A DNA stretch of 64,000 nt, taken from NCBI GenBank assembly GCA_026419775.2, contig JAOPGA020001475.1:1-64000 (forward strand), given 5' to 3'. Positions 1 to 10,136 of this stretch are shown piece after piece. The DNA is from Acrasis kona (Eukaryota > Heterolobosea > Eutetramitea > Acrasida > Acrasidae). The notes under the pieces were generated by a model. It saw only the letters and a program-made list of their open reading frames with translations. It did not search any database and was not told where the DNA came from. How positions within the stretch are numbered: position 1 is the stretch's first letter; every line of letters starts with the position of its first letter. A program made the translations under genes and the position numbers.

Positions 1-12
1 ACTGCCGAATAC

Positions 13-1098
13 ATGATAGAAAAAAACAAACAGAAAATAGAGGATATGAGAGCCAGTGAAGAGCCAAAGAGAAATCTTATATCCGATGACAAATTAAGTG
101 AGGTCCGTGGTCAATTAAAAGAGGAGAAATCTCATTCCGTACATCCAGCCATTCATTATTACCGCGCCATCTACAAGCATCTTAAAAAGAACATGGACAA
201 TAAACAAGACAGATCCTTCCATCTGACCAAGAAAATGGTTAGAAATCAATTCGATAAAAATAAAAATTTGACTGATCCTGGCCAAATTGATATGGCCATC
301 AACAAAGCAGCGAGTTATTTGCATAGCCAGAGGGCCTGGTCTCTAGACAATGACAGGTCGACACCTCTTGAGAGGCACAACTCTGAACTGTCCGACCTTG
401 AAAAAGACTCCATCGAAGATGCTGAACTAGAACAAGGAAAACAAAATCTCGACAGTAGTCCAGCTTATTGGAATCAATACTTCCAACAAGCAGGTTCGGA
501 GGACGAGAAGTACTGTGACTTTGATATTATAAAAAATTACTTGTACGCGTATAATAAAAATACAAGCACAAGGATATGTGTAGTTGGTTGTGGGTTGTCT
601 ACAGTGGGCACTAGCTTGTTGGGCATGAAAAGGTCTCGCGATGTGTTGCAGGTTGATTTTTCCGAAGTGGCCATCAAACATCAAAGTAACATCCACAAGG
701 ATGTTGCAGGGATGAGGTTCAAGGAAATGGATGTGCTAAAAGAATATTTACCCGAAACAAGTTTTGATCTGGTGTTTGATAAGGGTTTGTTTGATAATGT
801 CTTGTCTTCTGGTAGCGAGGAAGATCTCGATACATTAGAAAGAAACATATGGATGAGTTTAAGAGGAAAGGGAGTCTACTTTTTGGTAAGCATCACTCCT
901 ATTGATGGCATTCGCACTATGTTCTGTTCACATGACTGGGAGATCAAAAAACTAGGGTGTTACAATATGAGCACCTACGAAACGATAGACGGCATGACTG
1001 AAGAAGAGGAGAATGAAGATTATGAAAGCAATGTTAATGAGGCAGTAATGAATCCACATGTTCACTTTTATGTACTGGTGAAGCCAGACATTCAATAA
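13..1098 (+). CDS. LYR-motif domain fused to class I SAM methyltransferase
   Basis: A 361-aa single-exon reading frame. Residues ~44-110 look like a LYR/Complex1 domain: a helix with YYRAIYKHLK, then a basic helix MVRNQFDKNK and an AxxYLHSQRAW helix, as in LYRM7/MZM1-type assembly factors. Residues ~150-345 look like a class I methyltransferase of the METTL13/EEF1AKMT4-like kind, with a glycine-rich motif I (VVGCGLSTVG), an acidic residue after the second strand (QVDFSE) and FDLVFDKGLFD as motif IV. LYR proteins normally act on Fe-S or respiratory complex assembly in mitochondria; the methyl acceptor is unknown. The frame is open to the left edge, so the true N-terminus may lie outside the window. 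The TAA stop lies inside AATAAA, and the next gene starts only 27 nt downstream. Fold assignments are by eye. Confidence 0.75.
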   Translation: MIEKNKQKIEDMRASEEPKRNLISDDKLSEVRGQLKEEKSHSVHPAIHYYRAIYKHLKKNMDNKQDRSFHLTKKMVRNQFDKNKNLTDPGQIDMAINKAASYLHSQRAWSLDNDRSTPLERHNSELSDLEKDSIEDAELEQGKQNLDSSPAYWNQYFQQAGSEDEKYCDFDIIKNYLYAYNKNTSTRICVVGCGLSTVGTSLLGMKRSRDVLQVDFSEVAIKHQSNIHKDVAGMRFKEMDVLKEYLPETSFDLVFDKGLFDNVLSSGSEEDLDTLERNIWMSLRGKGVYFLVSITPIDGIRTMFCSHDWEIKKLGCYNMSTYETIDGMTEEEENEDYESNVNEAVMNPHVHFYVLVKPDIQ

Positions 1099-1125
1099 AT
1101 ATTTGTTTTGTAAAAAGTCAACTAA

Positions 1126-1922
1126 ATGCTTTCACTTGTTAATCGTCTGCACAGGTTTAGTGTGCAAAACATACATAAATTACCACCAATCGTTAGACCA
1201 TGCTTATTATTGAAGAGGAATTATACAACCGAACGCTATCGAGGAAGGCCCCCGCCAAACATGCAGGGAGGATTAGTTGGAAAAAGAGGGAAACATCCTG
1301 GAGCTAGCCCAACATATATGAAAGACATAGCAGATCCTATTATACCAGGTGTGCATTTACCAAAATACAGCTTACAATGGTTCAAATCGATATGGAGTGT
1401 TTTGAAGAGAGCATATTACACAAGTAGAGCAATGTCGAAGCTCAAATCGTACCAAAAAGGCTTCTCAAAGAAAGCCCTTGAAGAGAAGGCGCAGGAATTA
1501 TATCAAGAAGTTTACAAATCCATGAACAACAAGGATGCATTAAATAATTTGCGAAGAATATGTGCTGAACCTTCGGCGATCAAACAAAGATTTGATGAGA
1601 TCCACAACGGACAGGACACAACACTTTTAAAAGTCCACGATGCAAAACTTATTAATGCCCTTGCAGTTGAAATAAGCGAACTCAAAAGGAGTTTTATTCA
1701 AGTGTCTTGTGAAGTTAAATCTGATCTCAAAGAAGGCAACCAGGTCAAAAAAGATCATTCAGAGTATATTGTTCTGGAATGTTCGCTCGATTCATCAGTA
1801 AGGTACTTCTTTTGGAACCACTCAACTAACATTTGTAGACGCTAAAGTCATGGAGGATTGTGAACTTTATCAACCCCAGAACAGTTTACAAAAAGCCATC
1901 TGTGACATCATTAATATACTAA
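1126..1922 (+). CDS. MRPL45: Mitochondrial ribosomal protein L45-like (Tim44-like domain)
   Basis: Two exons, 1126-1797 and 1839-1922, with a 41-nt intron (donor GTAAGG, branch CTAAC, acceptor TTTGTAG), giving 251 aa. The N-terminus (MLSLVNRLHRFSVQNIH...) is basic, hydroxylated and acid-free, like a mitochondrial presequence. The body has the Tim44-like pattern: a KGFSKKALEEKAQELYQEVY helix, then NNLRRICAEP and a DAKLINALAVEIS segment. The splice replaces an out-of-family tail with WRIVNFINPRTVYKK, as expected for the last strand. MRPL45 belongs to the large mitoribosomal subunit near the exit tunnel. The start lies 27 nt after the upstream stop on the same strand. Tim44 itself is the alternative, but the short length favours L45. 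Confidence 0.75.
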
Positions 1923-1964
1923 TCATTTTTTATTATACCAAAAACCACATTAAACCAATAAAAG

Positions 1965-2652
1965 TTAAGCATACTTAACATTATACTTTTCGCACAATCT
2001 TTTTCTTTCTTCAATTGCTGCACGTGCTACATCTTTTTCTTCCTGAGTTAACTTTGTTGCCAAGAGAGGATTGATTTGACGGACTGGAAGTGAGAAGTGA
2101 CGATAGAATTCCCAAAAGGCTGCACAGAATCCGAAAAAGTATAGTGTGTACAATAAACACTCTTGAGAAGAAATCCACTCTGCATCATCCCTATATAAAT
2201 ATTCTTTTTGAATTGGGTCCGACCACCAAGCATCAATGTCGTCATAGTACTTGAATGTTAATTATGATGGAATAAATTATTGTAGTTACCCCTTGTGGTG
2301 GAGGATTGTAGGCGTGTCCAGCGTAAACGTTTTGTCGGGCTGGTTGTCTTTTTGTTACATCCAACATGTGTCTTTCTCTGTAGCCTGGGGTTACATATAA
2401 CTCAGTTTCTCCCAAAGGTCCCATTGGAACTTCTTCTTCTTTTTGAGCCCTTTGTTTAATCTCGGCGATTTGACTTTCGTGTTGCTTTGGATAGTCGATT
2501 TGACTGTCTTTAGCCCCACGTTTTGGTAGAGATTTGACAAACATAGAGAAAACTCTCTTCTGCATGGCAGGGGTAAGTGTATTGATGCCTTGCCTGAACA
2601 TTCTGTGATTCAGTTGGGTTGACCTTGTTGTTCTTACAAAAACGTTGGTCAT
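1965..2652 (-). CDS. Predicted mitochondrial single-helix membrane protein
   Basis: Two exons on the minus strand, 2652-2290 and 2249-1965, with a 40-nt intron, encode 215 aa. The N-terminus MTNVFVRTTRSTQLNHRM is Arg/Thr-rich and acid-free, like a mitochondrial presequence. The second exon adds a Trp- and Asp-rich segment (YYDDIDAWWSDPIQKEY), one hydrophobic helix (LLYTLYFFGFCAAFWEFY) and a charged tail ending NVKYA. One helix, a presequence and small size suggest an accessory subunit of a respiratory complex, but I recognise no family. The start codon overlaps that of the divergent gene at 2651, and the 3' end converges with the MRPL45-like gene 42 nt away. Confidence 0.65.
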
Positions 2653-2653
2653 G
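2650..2653. promoter_or_regulatory. Overlapping divergent start codons (CATG)
   Basis: The tetranucleotide CATG contains the ATG of the plus gene (2651-2653) and, on the other strand, the ATG of the minus gene (2652-2650). If both starts are right there is no intergenic space, and each promoter must lie inside the other gene. A later ATG in the minus gene (MFRQG, about 16 codons in) would remove the overlap but shorten its presequence. Confidence 0.5.
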
Positions 2654-3697
2654 AACAGTCCCCCAGCCACGTCCAAGGGAAAACCAATAAATATTTCCAA
2701 TACAACAGATACCAAAAAAAAGACCACCAGATCGAAAGGAAAGCTGGGAAGTAATGCTAGTAATGACTCAAAGGCACAATTACTGGAATATGTTGTCAAA
2801 AAAAGAGTAGACAATCTTGATTATATTAGGCGTGTGCACGAGGGGAAAGCATTTTGGTTGAATACTGTAAAGATTACGCCACAGGACATTCAACAATACT
2901 ATCACCCACAAACACTACAAAAACGGTATCTTGTCACTTTTGAAAGTATTCTTATTTTACTAGTGTACAACAGTGGTTTTACATGGGAGTGAGCATTGCA
3001 CCACTACTCCAATTAGAAAATGGCTACTTGTTTGTTAGATCATGCGCTCAACTAATGGAGGAGTACGAGTATCATTTTTCAAATGTTGCTGTCCAGGGAA
3101 TGGTAGGCTCCACAACAATCTAGTTCTATTAACTTTGAAAGAAAATTCTAAAAGCACTCACAGTTAGTGCGAATGAAGAGGATGAAGATGCGAACGTTAA
3201 TAGGCCCATTAAACCTGTCATCAACAAAGTAGGAGGGACAGTAGTTTATGAATTCCTAAGAACTCCTAACATTGTAACCAACGTTTTGTTCTGAATTAAC
3301 TTTTTAGCCTTGCGTGCTTGATTATTGTCAAGTGGTGTTCTCTTTATGTGACATCTTGACCTTTGTGTATAGAAAGTTGATGGACGAATCGAGTGTAGCC
3401 CATTCACTGCATGAAAGCATTATTAAACTAGACGGAAGGTTCAAACATCACTTTTTTGGACTTGTCAGCAGAGATTTGAACACGTTGGGAATGTACATTA
3501 TTAAAAGTAGGCTATGCACGGTTGAGTCGCTCTTCGACATCAAGAAACCAGATCAGCAAGTAACACACCAGCACGTTGTCATGGACCAACCCAATCAATC
3601 TCCACAAAGTGCGCCTACAGCTGCTAATGTACAAGAATCATTTGACGAATACTTTGACGACGATGATTATGAAGAATATGTTCTTTATAAAATATAA
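2651..3697 (+). CDS. Conserved protein of unknown function, four exons
   Basis: Exons 2651-2925, 2964-3102, 3142-3273 and 3308-3697 join in frame through introns of 38, 39 and 34 nt to give 311 aa. The first ~40 residues are Lys/Ser/Thr-rich and probably disordered. The rest is a helical domain with conserved-looking blocks: LDYIRRVHEGKAFWLNTV, WFYMGVSIAPLLQLENGY, LMEEYEYHF, LDYCQVVFSLCDILTFVY and RFKHHFFGLVSRDLN. The C-terminus is acidic (DEYFDDDDYEEY). Clean frame restoration across three introns and dense aromatic blocks support a real protein, but I cannot name the family. Its ATG overlaps the divergent start codon at 2652, and its stop lies 22 nt from that of CFAP70. Confidence 0.75.
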
Positions 3698-3719
3698 ATT
3701 TTGCATTCTTACACAATTA

Positions 3720-6668
3720 TTAATCTTCTTGTCCTACTAGTCCTTGTGCGACTATGGACTGATACAATTGGCTGACTTCATCTTTTAATGGACCATTCTT
3801 CAGTTGGTGTCTCAAACTCTCTTTGAGCGCCTTTTCTGCTTCTTCAAAGCGTTCTTGCCTTATACAAACCAAAGTCAAATAGGCCCACACATTGGGATCC
3901 AAGTTGTTTTGAATGTTTGCTTCGTTCAAGCACTGCTCAGCATGAACCATATCCTCAAGTCTATAATAACTTATACCAACACCAAGCCAAGCAATACCAC
4001 AGGGCCAATATTTGCACGCCAATAAATAAGTACTTTTCGCATCCTCGAATCTTTCGAGTTCAAGATAAATCTTACCGACCCTTAGATACAGGAGTGGATC
4101 AGTGCTTTCTTTGGCAACACTCATTGCTGTTTCGTATGCTTTGAGCGACTCTAAACTATTCTCTTGTGCAGCATAGGACCGACCCATCAAGTGCCATACC
4201 TTCTCACATCTAATATCTTGGTTTATTGCTTTTGTCAGCCACTGCTCTACTTGATCGTATTGCTGTCTGATGAAGAAAACACGAGCCATGTTGTAGCAGT
4301 ATTCTACGCCTTTATTTTCTTCGTCAGACAAGGCCAACTCGGCAAGTTTATCCAGATGGATGTCTAACAAATAACTAGCAACAGTGGTGTAGAAAGTCGA
4401 CCCATTTTCATAAGACGATTCTAAAAAGCATCTCTCGCCCATCATATTGGCTTGATGAGATTCCTTTTCTTTATTAACATATTTAAAAAACAAACCAAGG
4501 CATCCCCAACAAGTTGCATCATTTGGGCACAAGTCAACAATGCTTTGAAGAAAGACTTCTGCTTCCTTGTACTGTTCTTTCGAAATTAAAAGGCACCCGT
4601 AGGCACGTAGACTTGGTGTATGGGACATGTCGATGGAAATGGCCTCTCTTAAACTATGCTCTGCTTTTGGCAAGTCATTGACTCTCAGACTAAACATTCC
4701 GTATTCATACATTAACTCTGCATTAAAGTCGTCTTGAGCGCTAGAGATGCGATCTTGGTGATACTGCACCGCCAGTGCATAATTACCCTCTGCTTCTGCT
4801 TCATCTGCCAACCTACGCCATTTATCTGTTGGCGTACCATCAGCACCAATAATAGAAAATTCAGTTTCGTTTGCAGAATCAAAAATCTTTTACCGGAATT
4901 AAAAAAACATTAAAAACAAAACAAACCCTATTGATGGTTATGTGCATTTGTTGGATCAAATAAACATATAAATCATTATAAAATTTTTCAACCTCATTTT
5001 TCTTTGCGGCTTGTCTTGCAAATTTCTCCTTTACAATTTGAACTACCGTTGTTTTTAGTTTTTCTTTAAAAGAAAAGTATTTTCCAGAATTATTTAAATG
5101 AAACACAAATTGTTCCTTGTCCACCTTTCCTTTCGTTTTTGTAATGTTGGAGTATTCTTCCGCTAACATGTCCACAATGACCGCCACCTCCTTCTTGTAC
5201 TTTTCTGTTCCATCAATCTTCTTTTCAACTTTTTTTCTTTTAGGAATTAGTTCGCTTGGTTTTGTAAGAATCTATTTATAAACATTTAAAATTGATTGGA
5301 TGTAAAAACTAACCCGAGATCTGTTGGATGGAAGAGGTATGATTGGTTCTGAGAGGTTGAACGCAAGATCAATACAAGTATTTGCTTGAGTATACGGATG
5401 GGAGGAGGCATCAAATTTGGAACCAGTAAACTGTACGTCCTGAGCATCCCCATTTAAACTTTTATTATCATCATCTATAGGTGCTTCATCTTCCGGAAGT
5501 AATTCTGTGGGAACTTGGACTTTCTTTGCGGGCGCCTTCTTCTTCTTATCTGCACTGCGAGGCTTCTTCAAGGCATCAAATTCATCAAAGTAAATATCCA
5601 CCTTATCGGGTTGCACAGGTTGAAGTTTGTATTGGCCTTGTTGTTTTGTGACGCCAGGGTTTACTAGAACTTTTAGATCCACTGATAAAGTTCCTCTGTA
5701 TTTTCTGTAATTTGCATCCGTCCATCCTTCAACCATTTTATCTTTTCTAATCTCTCTAATGAACTTTGTTGTGTGATGTGAATTAATGTATAGAAAGTTA
5801 CGTTTAAAGTAAAGGCATCTGATCCGACGCACATCTTTTCGAAACGGCTCATACAGTCTGGACTCAGGAAGAATGTTTTGCTTGGATTGGGCCATTCAAT
5901 TTGTCTTGTTGCTTGTTCTTGTATCATCCGACCGTTATTGATGTAGTACCTTTTGTCCTCCTTTGCGCCCACAGGAACGTTAATCTGAATAGTGTAGTCG
6001 AATAAATCTAAAAATGAAGATGATCACGATCGGGGTGAAAATGTAATTTCAACTTACTGTCCTCAATACTCTTGTTTTCACTTAGGACCCATGTAGAAGG
6101 TAAGTTATCTGCTCTTCCAACAACTACTAGTAAAGAAATTACCAAGGCTCAGGTCCCTCTCAGAAATGAGAGGTTCGCTGATCTTGACGGATGTGTGGAT
6201 TCTATTTGGTGGAACGTTAGTTGCATTCTCTTCTTGCTTCATGTTGGTCCATCCCTTTAGTTGTGTTTTTTTAGAGGTCAAAAGAGGATTCAGGTCAATT
6301 GAGGCCACGCCTACTGCACTAAAATTTTTATCATCTTCCGTTCGCAAAAGTCTGACTGAGAGAATGTGATCACCATGTATGATGGAATTTATAAAGACTT
6401 CGTCCACTTTGATTGAAAATTTCTTTGTGTAGTTAATGTTCGCCTTTTCGTCCTCAATCTCAACTATCTCGGTAATTTCCTCGTCATGACCTACGAACCA
6501 AATCGAGTACTTGTACTTTGGTCGTAGAGATTTGGAAGATTTTTTCGAATGAGTAACCTCTGGAGTAGATACTTCGGAAAACCCTTCAGAGCTGATAACC
6601 TCTACATCTTGTCGAAGTCAGAGCGATCTCCCAAACAAAAGTAGCTTACCAAAGTCAATACGAGACAT
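3720..6668 (-). CDS. CFAP70: Cilia- and flagella-associated protein 70 (C2-like plus TPR)
   Basis: A minus-strand gene assembled as exons 6668-6650, 6607-6143, ~6108-6058, 6007-5802, 5763-5314, 5271-4927 and 4886-3720. Introns are 34-50 nt and all but the second are clear. The N-terminal half has C2-like blocks (ISEPLISERDLSLGN, LPSTWVLSE, DYTIQINVPVG) and a WPNPSKTFFLSPDC segment; then FHLNNSGKYFSFKEKLK and RLADEAEAEGNYALAVQYHQ lead into a C-terminal array of TPRs. This order matches CFAP70, an axonemal central-apparatus/outer-dynein-associated protein. Near 6126-6143 the frame moves from SLGN to a conserved-looking strand ISLLVVVGRADNLPSTW that is one base out of phase. A 34-nt intron (6109-6142) restores phase but deletes the strand, so either the gene or the assembly may have a one-base error there. 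Its stop is 22 nt from the convergent gene. Confidence 0.85.
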
Positions 6669-6806
6669 TCAAGTTTTTACGGTTTGAGGCGGAATATTAG
6701 TCAACTATAAAAGTTTTGAATATGAACAACACAACATGAACAAAGTTCTTTCAACATTGCGAGATGTTATTGGTATTGATTATCTTGATGTTTTTATTAA
6801 AAAAGT

Positions 6807-7189
6807 TTATTTGTGCTTTCTAACCTCAATCCAGGAAGAATTAGAATTGTCTTGATTTGTGGCTGTGGTTGTGGGTGTGTTAGTGTTTGTATTAGGTTCG
6901 TATTTTTTAGCATTTCTCGCTGTATCTTTGAATGCACTCTTTAAATAGTTTACTGCCTCCTGTTCGTTAAATTCTTTTTTTGGTTGCAAAAATTGTTGCT
7001 CCAACTCCATCGCATTAAACATCTCATCAGACTCTGGTAAAGGTGTTTGGTTTATGGTTTGGTTACTGTTGTTAAAAAAAGCTTCGGCATTAAAATTTCC
7101 TTGTTGGGTAACAGGTGACTTCTTGTCTCTTCGCGTGCGTTAATAAACAAAAAAACAATAACATACCTCCCTGTGGTCTTCTTGCTCAT
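6807..7189 (-). CDS. Small Asn/Thr-rich protein, unknown
   Basis: Two exons, 7189-7167 and 7128-6807, with a 38-nt intron (donor GTATGT, branch ATTAAC) encode 114 aa starting MSKKTTGRDKKSP. The middle holds a possible short helix (FNEQEAVNYLKSAFKDTARNAKKY); the flanks are Asn-, Gln- and Thr-rich, ending SSWIEVRKHK. I recognise no domain. Good splice signals and a retained frame support it as a gene. It is co-oriented with CFAP70, whose start lies 138 nt downstream. Confidence 0.55.
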
Positions 7190-7374
7190 TACCAGTTGAC
7201 CAAGGTCCTTTTACAAAAGATCAAGACAAAGGAAATCTTTTTAGATAAGCTAGCATTAATGACTTATCAACATCCCAAAGCTTTTTCGATCTTATACAAA
7301 AAGTACTTTTGACTACCACATGATGTGTTGTAAATAAACGTCAAGATGTCACGATCTATATAAAAATAACCAGA

Positions 7375-7704
7375 ATGTCAACCAACCTAACACCCTTGAC
7401 AACTACCATTGATGAGAAGCCATCGAAAAAATTGCAACAACTAAATCGTATAACAACCCTCTCTGTTAATGACAAAAACTCTGAAGAGGCCAAAACACCT
7501 ACAGCCGTTGATAATATGATATTTTTGAGAGTAGAGGGCAGCAATGATGGCAGTACATCACTGAAGCAGACCTTGAGTGCAGACGACCTAATCAAATACG
7601 AACTAACCCAAATCAGGAACAACTCTACCACACCACTAATGTTGGAGGAAATGTTATTTTCAGGAGAGGAAACACAAGCAGAAGAGACACAAACAGTAAA
7701 ATAA
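7375..7704 (+). CDS. Small hypothetical protein
   Basis: A 109-aa frame beginning MSTNLTPLTTTIDEKPSKK with acidic Glu/Gln/Thr-rich ends and a central NMIFLRVEGSNDGS segment. The stop is embedded in AATAAA (7700-7705), the arrangement used by many genes here, which supports a real 3' end. It converges on the Zn2Cys6 gene 12 nt away. The antisense 141-aa frame (7356-7781) is hydrophobic, Ser/Val-rich and runs through the neighbour's 3' end, so I take it as a shadow. No function can be proposed. Confidence 0.5.
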   Translation: MSTNLTPLTTTIDEKPSKKLQQLNRITTLSVNDKNSEEAKTPTAVDNMIFLRVEGSNDGSTSLKQTLSADDLIKYELTQIRNNSTTPLMLEEMLFSGEETQAEETQTVK

Positions 7705-7716
7705 ATATAAATTGGT

Positions 7717-9192
7717 TTATATACTATTGGATTCAAAGAGCAACAAATTATCAATCTTGTCAGACTCCAGACCACTGTCAATTAGGTTGGTAAACTCTGC
7801 TTGAGAGACGGTATGTGACCTTTTCCTTTTAGCATCCAAATACCTTAAAACATCCAAAAATGAAGTTACTTTTTTAGTTGGAGGATTCAAATCCATAAAT
7901 CTCTTTTGCCCTGTGGGGTCGTAGGGAACCCTATATGTTTGAGGATGGTGGAGTTCATCAAATCGATAATCGTCGCTTATATAATCCACAACGGTATGGC
8001 AAATCCAAAATAATTCACCTTCCAAATACATGCGATCTCGAAGATAGAGTTCGCGGTTGGTATCATCTATTAACGTAGTATTTATTTCAACAAATTTTAC
8101 ACTCGAATTCAACAGAGAGAACATGATGGCCTCTAGATAGGGCAAGGCTTCCGTCGGCTTGTTGTCTAAATAATGAATGTTCTTTCTTTGAGTCTTTAAT
8201 CTATTCTCGCTAATGTTTAATTTTTGACAATAACTTTTATTACATCCCAGCAGGAGCAATCTCTTTCTATCCCAAACAGAAATGGCCATGTTGTCCAACT
8301 CTGGGTTGTTCAATTTTAACCACGTCGGATTCCTCATGACGGTCGCATCTTTGGAAAGTTCTTGCGTTAGAATTTCCGACATTTGGAAGGTGGGAGATGT
8401 GGTAGGTAACTCCACTACGGGTGTTTCTTTGGTGTCCGAAAATTGTAAAAGTGTATGTTGTAATCTGCTCTGTACATTGTGCTCAACGTGAGTCACCGCA
8501 AATTTTTGTAGCATTTGTTGTTGCTGAAGCGATACTGAAGACAGGTCTTGCATTTTTGTATACAGGTGTTGTATGCAAGAATCTTTGTCCGCAATTACAT
8601 TCTGTAGTCTAGAGACTTCTTCCATCAAAGCAGTCTTGTCTTGTATTTGTTGACGCAAGTGCGATAGCATTACTTGAATGTCGGTTTGAAGTAGCGGTGG
8701 AGAAGGAGTCGAGGGTACACTATTAACAGGAGTAATGCGTTGAGGTTTAGGACTTGGCACTTTATTAGTGCTTGTGGTTATGGAAGTATCATCTTCGAAT
8801 GTTACGACCTTTGGCACTATATACGATTCTTTTTTAAACCTCTTGGGCTCAGATGTTTTCACTTTTGGCATTGTTCTTTTAACGCTAATATTGTTCAGAA
8901 AGCCCTCAGTGAATAGGTAGGGAGTGGGCGAGTCGTCGTTCAAGTCATCGACTGGAAAATCTATGCACTCTTTTCCTTTTTTTGTACACGAAATACAAGG
9001 TCGCTCGTCTCCACACGCTGTGTGAGATTTCCTACAATTCATACAAGCTCTCTTTGCATTTATTTTTTTGGAATTTTTCGTCCCGTTACTACTCTCTTGA
9101 TTTCCATTGGGTATAACATCATCATTGTTGACCTTCGAAAGTGCAGCAGGTTGGCTCACGAACTGAAAAGTGCTGGAACTAGTGCCGGACAT
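7717..9192 (-). CDS. Zn(II)2Cys6 transcription factor with PAS-like C-terminus
   Basis: A 491-aa single-exon protein. Residues ~50-76 hold CMNCRKSHTACGDERPCISC followed by TKKGKEC, the Cx2Cx6Cx5Cx2Cx6C pattern of a binuclear zinc cluster. The RxxHxxC...RPC form resembles the AcuK/Ert1 group of carbon-metabolism regulators. A glutamine-rich leucine-zipper-like stretch (~200-230) probably dimerises. The C-terminal half has a PAS-like segment (AISVWDRKRLLLLGCNKSYC), also seen in that group. The likely role is nuclear sequence-specific DNA binding; the target is unknown. Zn2Cys6 factors are best known from fungi but also occur in amoebae, so this is not by itself evidence of transfer. Confidence 0.85.
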   Translation of the reverse strand: MSGTSSSTFQFVSQPAALSKVNNDDVIPNGNQESSNGTKNSKKINAKRACMNCRKSHTACGDERPCISCTKKGKECIDFPVDDLNDDSPTPYLFTEGFLNNISVKRTMPKVKTSEPKRFKKESYIVPKVVTFEDDTSITTSTNKVPSPKPQRITPVNSVPSTPSPPLLQTDIQVMLSHLRQQIQDKTALMEEVSRLQNVIADKDSCIQHLYTKMQDLSSVSLQQQQMLQKFAVTHVEHNVQSRLQHTLLQFSDTKETPVVELPTTSPTFQMSEILTQELSKDATVMRNPTWLKLNNPELDNMAISVWDRKRLLLLGCNKSYCQKLNISENRLKTQRKNIHYLDNKPTEALPYLEAIMFSLLNSSVKFVEINTTLIDDTNRELYLRDRMYLEGELFWICHTVVDYISDDYRFDELHHPQTYRVPYDPTGQKRFMDLNPPTKKVTSFLDVLRYLDAKRKRSHTVSQAEFTNLIDSGLESDKIDNLLLFESNSI

Positions 9193-10136
9193 CCTCAGTT
9201 ATTCGACTTCTGTTCAGGCCGGAGTTGTTTAAGTGGACTACTTTCTTGTTTTAGTCTTTTTTTATTAAAAAATCTTGAATACTTGTTTTGGCCGGTAGTC
9301 AGGTGAGATCGATATTTTTATCTTGACGTTGTGCGATGATGGACGGATGATGTGGAAACAAATAAATGCGGAACTTTTCATAAAGAGTTACTGTTACGTA
9401 TGTGAAAGGCTGGAATGCCCTTACCTTTTGTAGTGTTATGTTTGATGTTGATACGTTGTACCATTGATAGACGATTTTGCCTCGCCTGACAATTGTTAAG
9501 GATGGCAGCCTTGTAGGCACCGGAGGAACATACACTATTCAAGAATAATTTGATCGAAAGCTTGGTGGGCACTTCTATAATTTGTAGCTTTCTTGAACGA
9601 TTTAAATAAAGCCCTATGTTATCATCGCGAATTGCAGCACTCTTTAAACCTAGATAGGTCATTTATCAAACCGACTCAGTACAGACCAAACAATGTAGAA
9701 AAAGAGGCATACAACAATCTCAAAATTTATTGGTTAGAAGATGAAACTTTCATTTCGCATGAATTACACCTTCTTTGATAGAATCCTCCAGTATATATAC
9801 ATCTGACCGTACTCAATAATCTCAGAAGCTAATTTCCTATATCTGTTTTGTTATCAACGGATGGATCAATACTCTACACTCAATATACTTTTCAGCCTTG
9901 TACTAGATCTGCACTCGTTCCAATCAAAAGCATTTAAAATCGACACGACAAATCGTGTTGGGTCTAATGTGATGAAAGTTTTTTCTGATCCATTAATTCT
10001 TAAATTATCTGATAATAAATACATGTCTTGGTTATTGTTGCCTGGAACGCCAGACGACTGCCAAATTTTTATGCATGCATTTATCCTATCGATAAGTCAG
10101 TTGATAACATTACAAAGCTTCTAATCAACCGTACCG
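9193..10136. other. Unresolved 944-bp stretch with protein-like fragments
   Basis: No complete gene model fits. Short protein-like fragments lie on both strands. On plus: 9593-9778 (ALCYHRELQHSLNLDRSF...) and 9861-10124 (SKAFKIDTTNRVGSNVMKVF...). On minus: 9662-9378, and 9535-9299 (LTIVRRGKIVYQWYN) with an intron-like GTAAGG...AACAG of 34 nt. Frames break every 60-90 codons and no set of GT-AG introns joined them cleanly. It may be a decayed gene, a gene with unusual introns, or partly the upstream region of the genes at 9192 and 10137. Confidence 0.3.

Noticed and set aside
7356-7781. 141-aa minus-strand frame
   Set aside because: It runs antisense through the 109-aa gene and into the Zn2Cys6 gene's 3' end, is Ser/Val-rich with no motif, and lacks splice or poly(A) context.
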